Source: Pseudomonadota bacterium (GTDB lineage Bacteria > Desulfobacterota > Desulfobacteria > Desulfobacterales > Desulfolunaceae). Taken from it: a stretch of DNA of 64,000 nt. This document shows positions 1 to 8,741 of the stretch, in pieces; the stretch's first letter is position 1; each line of letters starts with the position of its first letter. The stretch covers positions 1-64,000 of the forward strand of contig JAHIRD010000092.1 in assembly GCA_018818835.1 (NCBI GenBank), written 5' to 3'. Under the pieces are notes generated by a model. It did not search any database and was not told the DNA's origin. It saw nothing but the letters and a program-made list of their open reading frames with translations. The position numbers and the translations under genes were made by a program.

Positions 1-435
1 CCAAAGTCCCAGGCCCGTGTCAGTCCGTGCTTGTCCGTGTCAGTCCATGAAATTCACAAGGCCAGTCAAGGCCGAACACCGACAGTCACGGACAATACGC
101 TCCAAAGTCCCAGGTCCGTGTCAGTCCGTGCTTGTCCGTGTCAGTCCATGAAATTCACAAGGCCAGTCAAAGCCGAACACCGACAGTCACGGACAATACG
201 CTCCAAAGTCCCAGGTCCGTGTCAGTCCGTGCATGTCCGTGTCAGTCCATGAAATTCACAAGGCCAGTCAAGGCCGAACACCGACAGTCACGGACAATAC
301 GCTCCAAAGTCCCAGGCCCGTGTCAGTCCGTGCTTGTCCGTGTCAGTCCATGAAATTCACAAGGCCAGTCAAGGCCGAACACCGACAGTCACGGACAATA
401 CGCCCCAAAGTCCCAGGCCCGTGTCAGTCCGTGTC
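1..435. repeat. 101-bp tandem repeat, 4.3 copies
   Basis: Four complete units and a partial fifth start at 1, 102, 203, 304 and 405, so the period is exactly 101 bp. Copies differ only at scattered positions, for example CAGGCCCGTG against CAGGTCCGTG. Each unit carries several GTCCGTG/GTCAGTCC words and an inverted CACGGAC word. The array stops about 9 bp before the nadA stop codon and runs off the left edge, so its full length is unknown. Because 101 is not a multiple of 3, the repeat produces overlapping spurious reading frames in which the same peptides recur; I do not treat these as genes. Confidence 0.95.
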
Positions 436-443
436 CTTTCCCG

Positions 444-1337
444 CTAAGCCAGCGCCACCATCCGCTGAACCGCCTGGAGTGCTGCAATCCTTATATCCTC
501 GGGAACAGTGACTTTCCCCGTCATAGTCTCAAGGCTGTTCACAATATCAGCCAGGGTGATTTTTTTCATATCCCGGCATTCCATCTTCAGCGATGCCGGA
601 AAAAACTGTTTATCCGGCATTGCTTTTTTCAAGGGGTAAAGAATGCCGATCTCCGTGCCCACGATAAAGGATTTGGCCTTGGATTCCGAGGCATAACGGA
701 TCATTCCGGATGTGCTTTGGATCACATCGGCCAATTCAAGGATATTGGGCGGACATTCCGGATGGGCCATGAACACGGCATCCGGGTGGGCCTTCCTGGC
801 CAGGTGGACATCGTCCGGAGTCAGGGCGTTATGAAAGGGGCAGTACCCGTCCCAGAGATGGATTTTTTTACTGGTTTTCGACGCCGCGTAAAGGGCCAGG
901 TTCCGGTCTGGAGTCATGAGCATTTCAGGAGCATCCAGGCTGTTTGCAACCTTGATCACATTGGCCGAGGTGCAGCAGATGGTCGAAAGGGCTTTGACGG
1001 CCGCCGATGAATTCACGTAGGTGACCACGGGCATGGGGGGGAGCTCGGCCAGCCTTTTAGTAAGGGCCTCTGGTGTGATCATGTCGGCCATGGGGCATCC
1101 GGCATCGGTTCTGGGGAGAAGCACGGTTTTTTCAGGTGACAGGATATATGCGGTCTCTGCCATGAAATGAACACCGCAGAATACGATGATGTCGGCATCG
1201 GTTTGGGCGGCCGTGATACTGAGTTCAAGGGAATCACCGCACAGATCCGCCACATCCATGATCTCGGGTGGCTGGTAATTATGGGCCAGAAGTATGGCAT
1301 TTTTTTCTTTGAGCAGGGCTTTGATTTTATCTTTCAT
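444..1337 (-). CDS. nadA: Quinolinate synthase NadA
   Basis: NadA condenses iminoaspartate with dihydroxyacetone phosphate to give quinolinate, the second step of de novo NAD synthesis, in the cytoplasm. The 297-residue protein opens with the family's LLAHNYQPPEI segment and has cysteines in the expected three zones: CCTSAN near residue 120, WDGYCPFHN near 165 and KMECRDM near 252. These correspond to the [4Fe-4S] ligands of the short NadA form. An AAGGA Shine-Dalgarno lies 7 nt before the ATG. The gene follows lolA by 35 nt on the same strand and probably shares its promoter. No nadB or nadC is visible in the window. The stop codon sits against the tandem repeat at the left edge. Confidence 0.95.
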   Translation of the reverse strand: MKDKIKALLKEKNAILLAHNYQPPEIMDVADLCGDSLELSITAAQTDADIIVFCGVHFMAETAYILSPEKTVLLPRTDAGCPMADMITPEALTKRLAELPPMPVVTYVNSSAAVKALSTICCTSANVIKVANSLDAPEMLMTPDRNLALYAASKTSKKIHLWDGYCPFHNALTPDDVHLARKAHPDAVFMAHPECPPNILELADVIQSTSGMIRYASESKAKSFIVGTEIGILYPLKKAMPDKQFFPASLKMECRDMKKITLADIVNSLETMTGKVTVPEDIRIAALQAVQRMVALA

Positions 1338-1372
1338 GAATGATCCTTATCTCCCGTGGGTGACAGGCCCCA

Positions 1373-2077
1373 TCAGTCCAGGGGAATGACGATGGCGTTT
1401 TCCGGAACTGTAAAGTTGAAAAGGCTGTCATCGGCCAAGGGATTGAAATTCATATCACGGAACATGACACGGGTTTCCTCCCCATTCATATTAAATGATA
1501 TGATTTTTAAAATATCAAAGGTTTTTCTGTCAATGGACAGGTCAATGTCGTTGACACCCAGAACAGAATTCTTTGGTTTGAGTTTTAGATGATAACTGAG
1601 TTCATCAAAGGGTTCGGCCAGGGCCACATGGAATCGTGTCCGGATTTGCTTGATATCTGTCAAAACAGCTGCGCTTCCTTCTTTCCCGAAAAAATCTCCG
1701 GCATGACCGATCCAGACGTTGTTGTCTGCGGGACTGTGGATCCAGAGGATATCCCCATTGGAAATATAATCAAGCACATCGGGTGTTTCATAAGACCATC
1801 GAAATTTTCCGGGTCTTTTGAAAAAGGCTTTACCTTGGGCTTTTTCCGTGATTTGTATGTCGGGAAGGGGCGATTCCTGGTAAAAAAGGGCACTGAAGGA
1901 GTCGGCCTTGTATCGGTGCTCAAGGCCATCAATGATGGCGTCAAGTGATGCCCCTTTTTTTTGATTTTCGGGAATGGGGGCTGTGGAAGCAGCCTCTGCG
2001 TTTAAACGGCCGGGGGAACAGAAAAGAACCACAAGGAACAAGGCGGTCAGAAGGCCTGACACGTATGAGTTTTTCAT
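1373..2077 (-). CDS. lolA: Outer-membrane lipoprotein carrier protein LolA
   Basis: This 234-residue protein has a signal peptide (MKNSYVSGLLTALFLVVLF, cleaved near AEAA) and the LolA fold signature: an FYQES segment, GKAFFKRPGKFRWSYETP, and WIHSPADNNVWIG. LolA is the periplasmic chaperone that moves lipoproteins from LolCDE to LolB. An in-frame ATG seven codons upstream exists, but AAGGAAA lies just before the start chosen here, and that start gives a normal signal peptide. It is the first gene of a lolA-nadA pair and has a good sigma-70 promoter about 50 nt upstream. Confidence 0.85.
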   Translation of the reverse strand: MKNSYVSGLLTALFLVVLFCSPGRLNAEAASTAPIPENQKKGASLDAIIDGLEHRYKADSFSALFYQESPLPDIQITEKAQGKAFFKRPGKFRWSYETPDVLDYISNGDILWIHSPADNNVWIGHAGDFFGKEGSAAVLTDIKQIRTRFHVALAEPFDELSYHLKLKPKNSVLGVNDIDLSIDRKTFDILKIISFNMNGEETRVMFRDMNFNPLADDSLFNFTVPENAIVIPLD

Positions 2078-2128
2078 TAGGTTTCCTTTTATAATCACTG
2101 ATGTTTTTACAAATCAATTGTTAGATGT

Positions 2129-2157
2129 TAAATATAGGATTTTGTCGAGGGTATCAA
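2129..2157 (-). promoter_or_regulatory. Sigma-70 type promoter for lolA-nadA
   Basis: On the minus strand TTGATA (2152-2157) is followed by a 17-bp spacer and TATTTA (2129-2134). The position fits a leader of about 45 nt before lolA. Confidence 0.55.
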
Positions 2158-2175
2158 GGGATTAATCTGTCCAGT

Positions 2176-2204
2176 TTGAGGTGGGTTGTCATTCGGGGCA
2201 TAAA
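2176..2204 (+). promoter_or_regulatory. Candidate promoter for the moeA genes
   Basis: TTGAGG (2176-2181), a 17-bp spacer and CATAAA (2199-2204) lie 32 nt before the moeA start, diverging from the lolA promoter. The match to consensus is moderate. Confidence 0.35.
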
Positions 2205-2235
2205 AGAGTTTTACAAATGATCAGGAAGGTTTTTC

Positions 2236-3465
2236 ATGAAAGAGTTTTTTAAAGTGATGACCCTTGACGCGGTGCTTGAGTTCAGGGATCGTTTTAAAAT
2301 AAAAACCGTGGAACAGGTCTCTTTGGACCAGTCCCATAAACGGATTCTTGCAAAACCCCTTGTCTCGGACAGGGATCTGCCGGATTTTTCCCGTGCCACC
2401 ATGGACGGCTATGCGGTAAGGGCCTCATCAACCTTTGGAGCCTCATCGGGCAGTCCGGCCTGGTTGACCATTGTCGGGTCCGTGGCCATGGGGGAAAAAC
2501 CAACCTTTGATGTGGGTCCGGGGGAAGCGGCTCGCATTGCCACCGGGGGCATGCTGCCACAGGGCGCGGACAGTGTCGTGATGATTGAAATCACCGAAAC
2601 AGTGGATAAACACACGGTGGAGGTCTACAAAAGTGTTGCACCGGGGCAGTTTGTGATCGAACGGGGCGAGGATTTTGAACAGGGGAAAACCATTTTAATG
2701 GCCGGACAGGAAATAAGGCCCCAGGAGGCCGGCCTGATGGCAGCCTTTGGTGTGGATTCTGTAACGGTGTATGCCAAACCACGGGTCGGGATCATTTCAA
2801 CAGGTGATGAGGTCGTTCCGGTTTCCGAAGAACCGCCTCCCGGTCATATCCGGGACATCAATTCCTATACCCTGGGGGGCCTTGTTGAAGGTGCAGGGGG
2901 CATTCCCAGAACATACGGCATTGTTAAAGATAATGAAAAGGAGCTTTACAATCGGTGTGAAAAGGCCCTTTTAGAAAACGATATGCTGCTTATTTCAGGG
3001 GGTAGTTCCGTGGGTGTCCGTGACTTTACCACAGCTGTTTTGGCTGCACTTCCTGATTCGGAAATTCTGGTTCACGGGATCGCCATCAGCCCAGGGAAAC
3101 CCACCCTTCTGGCCCGTGTGGGGGAAAAGGCTGTGTGGGGATTACCCGGTCATGTTGTTTCAGCCATGATTGTGTTCGATGTTGTGGTCAAGCCCTTTGT
3201 TCATGCCATTGCCGGGCGAAAACCCTTTTGCGGGGACCGGTTTACCATTCCCGCCGTGTTAACGAGAAACGTGCCCTCCGGGCAGGGACGAGAGGATTAT
3301 GTCCGTGTGAAATTAATTGAAAAAGATCATGACATACTGGCTGAACCGGTGCTTGGGAAATCAGGAACCATCAACAGTATGGTCCTTGCAGATGGTCTGA
3401 TTCGTATCCCCATGAACACGGAGGGCCTTGAGAAAGGCTGTCGTGTCAAGGTGCGGCTGATGTGA
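2236..3465 (+). CDS. moeA: Molybdopterin molybdenumtransferase MoeA
   Basis: MoeA inserts molybdate (or tungstate) into adenylylated molybdopterin to finish Moco. The 409 residues match the usual length. Recognisable motifs are DFSRATMDGYA near residue 55, GGMLPQGADSVVMIE near 105, STGDEVVP near 190, the MoCF-domain GGSSVGVRDF near 255, ISPGKPTLL near 280 and GLPGHVVSAM near 300. AGGAAGG lies 6 nt before the ATG. A second, fused moeA follows after a 75-nt gap to its chosen start. Paired MoeA proteins may serve Mo and W cofactors separately, which is inference here. A sulfate reducer would need Moco or W-cofactor for formate dehydrogenases and related enzymes. Confidence 0.95.
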   Translation: MKEFFKVMTLDAVLEFRDRFKIKTVEQVSLDQSHKRILAKPLVSDRDLPDFSRATMDGYAVRASSTFGASSGSPAWLTIVGSVAMGEKPTFDVGPGEAARIATGGMLPQGADSVVMIEITETVDKHTVEVYKSVAPGQFVIERGEDFEQGKTILMAGQEIRPQEAGLMAAFGVDSVTVYAKPRVGIISTGDEVVPVSEEPPPGHIRDINSYTLGGLVEGAGGIPRTYGIVKDNEKELYNRCEKALLENDMLLISGGSSVGVRDFTTAVLAALPDSEILVHGIAISPGKPTLLARVGEKAVWGLPGHVVSAMIVFDVVVKPFVHAIAGRKPFCGDRFTIPAVLTRNVPSGQGREDYVRVKLIEKDHDILAEPVLGKSGTINSMVLADGLIRIPMNTEGLEKGCRVKVRLM

Positions 3466-3540
3466 TTTTTTAAAAAATACGGTTTGGATTTACATAGCGA
3501 TGGTGACCATTCCCAGGTGGGATGGCAAAAGGATATGAAC

Positions 3541-5475
3541 ATGAATGTTAAACGTAATGTCTACCTGGACATGATGCCTATCAAACAGGCCCTGGATATT
3601 TTATTGGGTCATTTCCCGGATAAGATTGAAGCCATTGAACGGATCGATGTGGAACAGTCTGTTGGACGGATTCTGGCCGAACCGGCTTCAGCCCGGTTTT
3701 CATCACCCGCCTTTCATTCTGCAGCCATGGATGGAATGGCTGTCTGGGCCGAAGATACATTTGGGGCCGGCCCCACCCGGCCCCGGGAACTGTTACTGGG
3801 AAAGAACGCCTTTCCGGTGAACACCGGGCATCTGATGCCCAAGGGCACCAATGCGGTGATCATGATCGAGCAGGTGTTCGAGCTCGATGATAAACGGGTG
3901 CAGATCGAAGCTCCGGTATTCCCCTGGCAGTATGTCCGTAAAACAGGCGAAGATATTGTGGCAACAGAGCTCCTGTTCCCCCATGGACACACCATGACTC
4001 CCTATTGCATTGGTGCCTTGATATCGGGGGGGATTTTCGAGGTGTGTGTTTATAAAAAGCCCCGGATTCTGGTGATCCCCACAGGTTCGGAACTGGTGGA
4101 CTTCCGGGATATGGGTGGAACGATGATCAAACCCGGGCAGGTTGTCGATTCCAACAGCCATGTGATTAAAGCCCTTGGAGAAAAATGTGGTGCCCAGGTG
4201 GAGCGACATCCCATTGTCTCCGATGATCGGGAAGCACTTTCATCAGCGGTGGAGAAGGCCTCCCTGGACAGCCGTTACGATATAGTGCTGCTTGTGGGCG
4301 GGTCGTCGGCCGGCTCCGAAGATTATACCCGATCCGTGCTTGAGGATAAGGGCGAACTTTGGGTTCACGGAGTGACCATGATGCCGGGTAAGCCGGTTCT
4401 TTTCGGGGCGGTCAATGGTAAACCCGTGTTCGGGATGCCAGGCTATCCCGTGTCAACCATTGTGGCTTTTGAGCAGTTTGTCAGTCCTCTGATACACCGA
4501 ATGATTGGAACCTTGCCTGAAAAGCGGCCGGAAATTGACGTGGAACCCATCCGAAAAATTAATTCCCGGTTGGGCATTGAGGAATTCGTGCGGGTGAAGA
4601 TCGGAAAAGTAGGTGGCAGAATGGTGGCAACTCCGCTTGCGGGCGGGGCAGGGTCCATCACCTCCATCACCGAAGCCGATGGGATTATTCGAATACCTGC
4701 CCAGGTTGAAGGGTTGGACAGCCTTGAAAAAGTCCGGGCCGAGCTTTTGAAACCCTTAAACCGCATTGAAAACACCGTGGTCATTGTGGGCAGCCATGAC
4801 AACACCCTGGACATTCTTGCAGATCAGATTCGATATCACACATCCTGTGGTGATATCACCCTGTCATCCAGCCATGTGGGCAGTATGGGGGGGCTGATGT
4901 CCTTGAAAAAAGGGCTTTGTCATCTGGCCGGCTCCCATCTTTTAGATGAAGAAGACGGGTCTTACAATCTTTCATACATTCGAAAATATCTCTCGGAAAA
5001 GAAGGTCCGGGTTGTCAATCTGGTTTTGAGAGACCAGGGGCTGATTCTGCCCAAGGGGAATCCCAAAAAAATTAAGGGAATCGAGGATCTTGGGCGTCCG
5101 GATATCCGGTTTATCAATCGCCAGCCTGGTTCGGGAACACGGATACTCCTTGATTACAAGCTGAAGCAAGCCGGAATAGACCATAAATTTATTGACGGAT
5201 ATCAACTGGATGAGTATACACACATGTCGGTGGCTGTGGCCGTTCTGTCAGGTGCCGCCGATGTGGGGCTTGGCATTTTTGCTGCGGCAAGGGCCCTTGA
5301 TCTTGATTTTATTCCCGTTGTGACGGAACAATACGATCTGATCATTGATGAGTCGTTTATGGACTCGCGAAAGATACAGATTCTTCTTGAAACCATCAAC
5401 GGCAAACCTTTTAAAGACCGCGTCATGGCCCTGGGGGGCTACAGTACAGAGAAAACCGGAGTCATGGTGATGTGA
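3541..5475 (+). CDS. MoeA fused to a C-terminal periplasmic-binding-protein-like domain
   Basis: This 644-residue protein has a complete MoeA module over about residues 1-405: SAAMDGMAVWA, GHLMPKGTNAVIMIEQ, PTGSELVD, GGSSAGSEDYT, MMPGKPVLFG and GMPGYPVST. A PBP-like domain follows, beginning near VVIVGSHDNTLDILADQI and containing SSHVGSMGGLMSLKKG, NRQPGSGTR and GAADVGLGIFAA. This C-terminal domain resembles LysR-type or ModA-like ligand-binding folds and lacks a signal peptide, so it is cytoplasmic. It may sense or deliver molybdate/tungstate. AAAAGGA lies about 7 nt before the chosen ATG; a TTG 57 nt upstream and an ATG 6 nt upstream are alternatives. It is the tandem partner of the standard moeA. 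Confidence 0.9.
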   Translation: MNVKRNVYLDMMPIKQALDILLGHFPDKIEAIERIDVEQSVGRILAEPASARFSSPAFHSAAMDGMAVWAEDTFGAGPTRPRELLLGKNAFPVNTGHLMPKGTNAVIMIEQVFELDDKRVQIEAPVFPWQYVRKTGEDIVATELLFPHGHTMTPYCIGALISGGIFEVCVYKKPRILVIPTGSELVDFRDMGGTMIKPGQVVDSNSHVIKALGEKCGAQVERHPIVSDDREALSSAVEKASLDSRYDIVLLVGGSSAGSEDYTRSVLEDKGELWVHGVTMMPGKPVLFGAVNGKPVFGMPGYPVSTIVAFEQFVSPLIHRMIGTLPEKRPEIDVEPIRKINSRLGIEEFVRVKIGKVGGRMVATPLAGGAGSITSITEADGIIRIPAQVEGLDSLEKVRAELLKPLNRIENTVVIVGSHDNTLDILADQIRYHTSCGDITLSSSHVGSMGGLMSLKKGLCHLAGSHLLDEEDGSYNLSYIRKYLSEKKVRVVNLVLRDQGLILPKGNPKKIKGIEDLGRPDIRFINRQPGSGTRILLDYKLKQAGIDHKFIDGYQLDEYTHMSVAVAVLSGAADVGLGIFAAARALDLDFIPVVTEQYDLIIDESFMDSRKIQILLETINGKPFKDRVMALGGYSTEKTGVMVM

Positions 5476-5517
5476 TCATGGTCATGAAATATCAATGAGA
5501 CGTTTAGGAGACGATGT

Positions 5518-6363
5518 ATGGAAATATACCAGGCCATTACCCTGGGGATTGTTCAGGGGCTGACGGAATTTCTTCCCATCAGTAGTTCTGGCCATCTTGT
5601 GATTGTTCAGAATCTTTTTGGCCTTAAGGAGGCTGAGCTGGTTTTTGATGTCTGCCTGCATGTGGGAACCATTTTGGCGGTTCTTTTTTATTTCAGGCGG
5701 GACCTGGCAGCCATGATTTCCGCCCTTGTGAGGGTGGGTGCCAAATACCTGAAAAAGGAAATAAGTCTTTCCGATGCATGGAAAGATCAACAGATAAAAA
5801 TGGCGATTTTGATCATTGTAGGAACTCTCCCGACCATGGTCATCGGGCTTGCTTTCAAGCAGATCGCAGAGACCTTGTTCTCCTCGGTTCGCCTGGTGGG
5901 AGCAGCGCTTATGGTTACGGGTCTGATCCTCTGGATGACCCGGAAAATTTTAGCCAGGGAACCCGCCATGGACTCATTTTCTTTGAAAAAAGGTCTTATT
6001 ATCGGAGTGATTCAGGGCCTTTCCATCACCCCGGGTATATCCCGGTCAGGCTCCACCATTGCCGCAGGTCTCTTCCTTGGCCTTGATCGTGAACTGGCGG
6101 CCCGTTTTTCCTTTCTCTTATCCATCCCCGCCATCTGCGGTGCAGCCATTTTGAGTCTGAAAGACATCAACGGGACCGGGGGGCAGGATGTGGTGGTCCT
6201 TTTATCAGGCATGCTTGTGGCCTGTTTGTCCGGGTACCTGTCTTTGAGCTTTTTGGTTTATATTGTGAAAAAGGGACGGCTTTTTGTCTTTGCACCCTAT
6301 TGCTGGCTTGTGGGCATGGCGGCCATTGCCGCAACATTTTTTATGAACGGCCAGATGTCATAG
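5518..6363 (+). CDS. uppP: Undecaprenyl-diphosphatase UppP (BacA family)
   Basis: UppP dephosphorylates undecaprenyl diphosphate to recycle the lipid carrier for peptidoglycan and O-antigen synthesis. The 281 residues are hydrophobic, with about eight membrane segments. Both signature regions are present: GLTEFLPISSSGHL near residue 14 and ITPGISRSGSTIAAG near 170. AGGAGA lies 5-7 nt before the ATG. It is 42 nt after the moeA fusion on the same strand and 68 nt before the phosphohexomutase, so it may be cotranscribed with both. Confidence 0.95.
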   Translation: MEIYQAITLGIVQGLTEFLPISSSGHLVIVQNLFGLKEAELVFDVCLHVGTILAVLFYFRRDLAAMISALVRVGAKYLKKEISLSDAWKDQQIKMAILIIVGTLPTMVIGLAFKQIAETLFSSVRLVGAALMVTGLILWMTRKILAREPAMDSFSLKKGLIIGVIQGLSITPGISRSGSTIAAGLFLGLDRELAARFSFLLSIPAICGAAILSLKDINGTGGQDVVVLLSGMLVACLSGYLSLSFLVYIVKKGRLFVFAPYCWLVGMAAIAATFFMNGQMS

Positions 6364-6431
6364 AAAAGCAAGGTTTCTTATGTGCCTGGATTCGGGTTTT
6401 AATTTAAGAAGATGATCTTATGGAGATAACC

Positions 6432-7784
6432 ATGAATAAAAAAATTTTCAGGGAATACGATATCAGAGGCGTTGCCGGTACAGATCTCACGGAAGAGAAT
6501 GTGATCCTGGTTGGAAAAGCGGTTGGGACTTTTCTTAAACGGCAGGGGCGATATAGCCTTGCCGTGGGCCGTGACTGCCGTTTAAGCTCAGACCTTTTCG
6601 GCGAAAAGGTGATTCAGGGACTTTTGTCCACGGGATGTGATGTTGTGGATATTGGCGTCTGTCCCACACCGGTGCTGTATTTTTCCATCCAGCATTTTAA
6701 AAGGGAAGGGGGGCTGATGGTGACGGCCAGCCATAATCCTCCGGAGTACAATGGGTTCAAGCTGTGCAGTGGTGTCGATTCCATCCATGGCGAGGAAATT
6801 CAGCAGATTTACCGGATGATAGAAACGAAAGACTTTGAAACAGGGCAAGGCCGTCTGACATCGGCAGATCCCTTGTCACCATACACAAAATATTTGTATG
6901 AAACGATCCGGATTTCAAAACCCCTGCGTGTGGGTGTGGATTCGGGCAACGGAACCGCAGGCCCGGTTGCCTTGCCTGTGCTGAAGCATTTCGGTTGTGA
7001 AGTCCATGATCTCTACTGTGATATGGATGGTCGGTTCCCCAATCATGAGGCCGACCCCACCGTGGCAGCCAATATGAGGGAGTTGATCGCTCTGGTCAAG
7101 GAGAAAAAACTGGATGTGGGTATTGGTTATGACGGTGACGGTGATCGGATCGGGGTGGTTGATGAAACGGGAAAAATAGTTTACGGAGACCAGCTGATGA
7201 TCGTGTTTGCCAGGGAGATTCTTTCCCGCAAGCCTGGTGCCACCTTTATTTCCGAAGTGAAATGCTCGAAAACCATGTACGATGATATCCGTAAACACGG
7301 TGGAAATGCCGTGATGTGGAAAACCGGCCATTCCCTGATCAAAAAGAAAATGAAAGAGGAAAAAGCCGAACTTGCCGGTGAAATGAGTGGTCATATTTTC
7401 TTTTCAGATCGTTTTCTGGGCTTTGATGATGCCCTGTATGCGACATTGAGACTTCTCGAAATTCTCGTGAATACGGGAAAAACCATGTCCGATCTGCTCA
7501 ATGACATTCCATTGACATACAATACACCCGAAATTCGAGTGGACTGTCCGGATGAGATTAAATTCAAGGTGGTTGATGAAATCACCGAATATTTTCGTGA
7601 TGGCCATGATATCATCGACATTGATGGCGTTCGTGTCCTTTTTGATGATGGATGGGGGCTGGTCAGAGCCTCCAACACCCAGCCGGCCCTTGTTTTGCGT
7701 TTTGAGGCCATGAGCCGGGAACGCCGCGATGAGATCCAGGCCTATGTGGAGAATATCCTGGATGGAATTATTGCCGCCATATAA
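6432..7784 (+). CDS. Phosphomannomutase/phosphoglucomutase (AlgC/ManB family)
   Basis: This enzyme interconverts hexose 1- and 6-phosphates to supply nucleotide sugars for LPS and exopolysaccharide. The alpha-D-phosphohexomutase motifs appear in order: VTASHNPPEYNGFK with the phosphoserine near residue 100, the metal loop DGDGDR near 235, GEMSGH near 320 and the phosphate-binding RASNTQPALVLRFE near 420. Length (450 residues) is normal. An in-frame ATG lies 12 nt upstream at 6420, but GGAG at 6422-6425 favours the start used here. Mannose versus glucose specificity cannot be read from the sequence. Confidence 0.92.
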   Translation: MNKKIFREYDIRGVAGTDLTEENVILVGKAVGTFLKRQGRYSLAVGRDCRLSSDLFGEKVIQGLLSTGCDVVDIGVCPTPVLYFSIQHFKREGGLMVTASHNPPEYNGFKLCSGVDSIHGEEIQQIYRMIETKDFETGQGRLTSADPLSPYTKYLYETIRISKPLRVGVDSGNGTAGPVALPVLKHFGCEVHDLYCDMDGRFPNHEADPTVAANMRELIALVKEKKLDVGIGYDGDGDRIGVVDETGKIVYGDQLMIVFAREILSRKPGATFISEVKCSKTMYDDIRKHGGNAVMWKTGHSLIKKKMKEEKAELAGEMSGHIFFSDRFLGFDDALYATLRLLEILVNTGKTMSDLLNDIPLTYNTPEIRVDCPDEIKFKVVDEITEYFRDGHDIIDIDGVRVLFDDGWGLVRASNTQPALVLRFEAMSRERRDEIQAYVENILDGIIAAI

Positions 7785-7828
7785 AACAACAAGGCACTAT
7801 GGCTCATGGTGATATGGATTGTTGGGAT

Positions 7829-7857
7829 AATCGATATCGCAATCGATATCGCAATCG
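7829..7857. repeat. 12-bp direct repeat AATCGATATCGC, about 2.4 copies
   Basis: AATCGATATCGC occurs at 7829 and 7841 and begins again at 7853. Each unit contains the palindromes ATCGAT and CGATATCG, so the tract can also fold on itself. Confidence 0.8.
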
Positions 7858-7908
7858 AAAAGAAAATGAACCCCCCGCTCTCGTTGTACGAGTACGAGTG
7901 CTCTGGCT

Positions 7909-8000
7909 CGCCAACAACCCCATTTATGGGTAGGCCTCAAACTGTTCGCATCCCCCGTGGGGGGATGCTCATAAATTTTTCTCACTGAGGCACAAAGATT
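7909..8000 (+). repeat. Dispersed repeat, copy A (inverted relative to 58187-58278)
   Basis: This stretch matches the reverse complement of 58187-58278. Shared words are CTCAAACTGTTCGCATCCCC, a GGGGGGAT stem arm, CTCATAA and GAGGCACAAAGAT. The central CATCCCCC..GGGGGATG forms a hairpin. It lies between genes and carries no reading frame. Confidence 0.75.
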
Positions 8001-8489
8001 AGATGGAATAAATACCACCGTGAATAAAATCCCGATTCTTTATTATGGGCGTGATAAGATATGCCGCGAGCGATGCTCGAAAAGCCTTTCTGAGCAGCCT
8101 TTCCTTGTAATGGCATGATATTATAGGCATAACTTTATACAGCTCCGTGGATGACATAATTATGGGCTGTGGGGAAAAAACTGATGAAATTCGGGTGATT
8201 TTTCTTGAATTTTTTTTCCTTCTGTTGTAATGAAAAATGAAGTGCCTTTTGAAGGAATGCTCAAACGCGTTTTTACCTCAAAAGAAATGTCTTGAATTGA
8301 GTCTATCTGCTGGTTCCCAAGACCGCTGATAACACGATATATAATAAATAAATATCTTTTGATATGCATAACGCTTCAAGAAACGTGCTTTGCAATGACA
8401 GCATGATAATTGTCATATCAGAGTGTTAATGAAGGTCCCGGTTTCGGGAAAACTCAGGAAATGTTTATTTTTTACAAGGAGGAGTGGTT

Positions 8490-8690
8490 TTGCCAGAAGG
8501 AATTGTAAAATGGTTCAGTGACAAAAAAGGCTATGGTTTTATTGAGCAGGAAGATGGGAGCGATGTTTTCGTCCATCACTCATCCATCGATATGCCAGGT
8601 TTCAGAACTCTTTCCGAGGGTGAACGCGTTGCCTTTGAGATTGAAACCAGCGGTCGAGGTTCTGCTGCAAAAAATGTGATTAAATTATAA
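8490..8690 (+). CDS. Cold-shock domain protein (CspA family)
   Basis: This 66-residue single-stranded nucleic-acid-binding protein has the RNP1-like motif KGYGFIEQEDG and the RNP2-like DVFVHHSS, preceded by the canonical GIVKWF. Such proteins act as RNA chaperones. The start is set by the ribosome site: AAGGAGG at 8476-8482 is only 1 nt from an upstream GTG at 8484 but 7 nt from the TTG at 8490, so TTG is preferred. The gene is monocistronic, with a strong terminator right after it and mutL converging from the other side. Confidence 0.93.
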   Translation: MPEGIVKWFSDKKGYGFIEQEDGSDVFVHHSSIDMPGFRTLSEGERVAFEIETSGRGSAAKNVIKL

Positions 8691-8712
8691 ACGACGTTGC
8701 ACTATTTTTAAT

Positions 8713-8741
8713 AAAAACCCTGCCCATCCGGCGGGGTTTTT
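8713..8741. terminator. Bidirectional intrinsic terminator between csp and mutL
   Basis: AAAAACCCTGCC (8713-8724) pairs with GGCGGGGTTTTT (8730-8741) with one wobble and a 5-nt loop. T runs follow on both strands. The mutL stop codon overlaps the 3' arm. Confidence 0.85.

Larger units (their letters stand above)
7785..8489. other. 700-bp gene-free gap with repeats upstream of the cold-shock gene
   Basis: Between the phosphohexomutase and csp I see no convincing gene. The left half holds a 12-bp direct repeat and a dispersed repeat with a CATCCCCC/GGGGGATG hairpin. The right half is AT-rich. It contains a weak 69-codon reading frame on the minus strand (8160-8369) with no ribosome site. The last 100 nt are probably the csp promoter and 5' leader; ATGACA and TGTCAT at about 8396-8418 can form a stem. 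Confidence 0.6.

Noticed and set aside
1-435. Tandem array as a CRISPR array
   Set aside because: Units are contiguous 101-bp copies without unique spacers, and no cas genes occur.
31-511. Three overlapping 73-92 codon frames in the tandem array
   Set aside because: They are the same peptides read in successive frames because the period is 101 bp; no ribosome sites.
1923-1950. GATGGCGTCAAG inside lolA as another repeat-element end
   Set aside because: It codes for conserved LolA residues and lacks the GTAAAA continuation.
8160-8369. 69-codon minus-strand frame upstream of csp
   Set aside because: Some protein-like stretch, but no ribosome site, no family and AT-rich surroundings; could be a relic.
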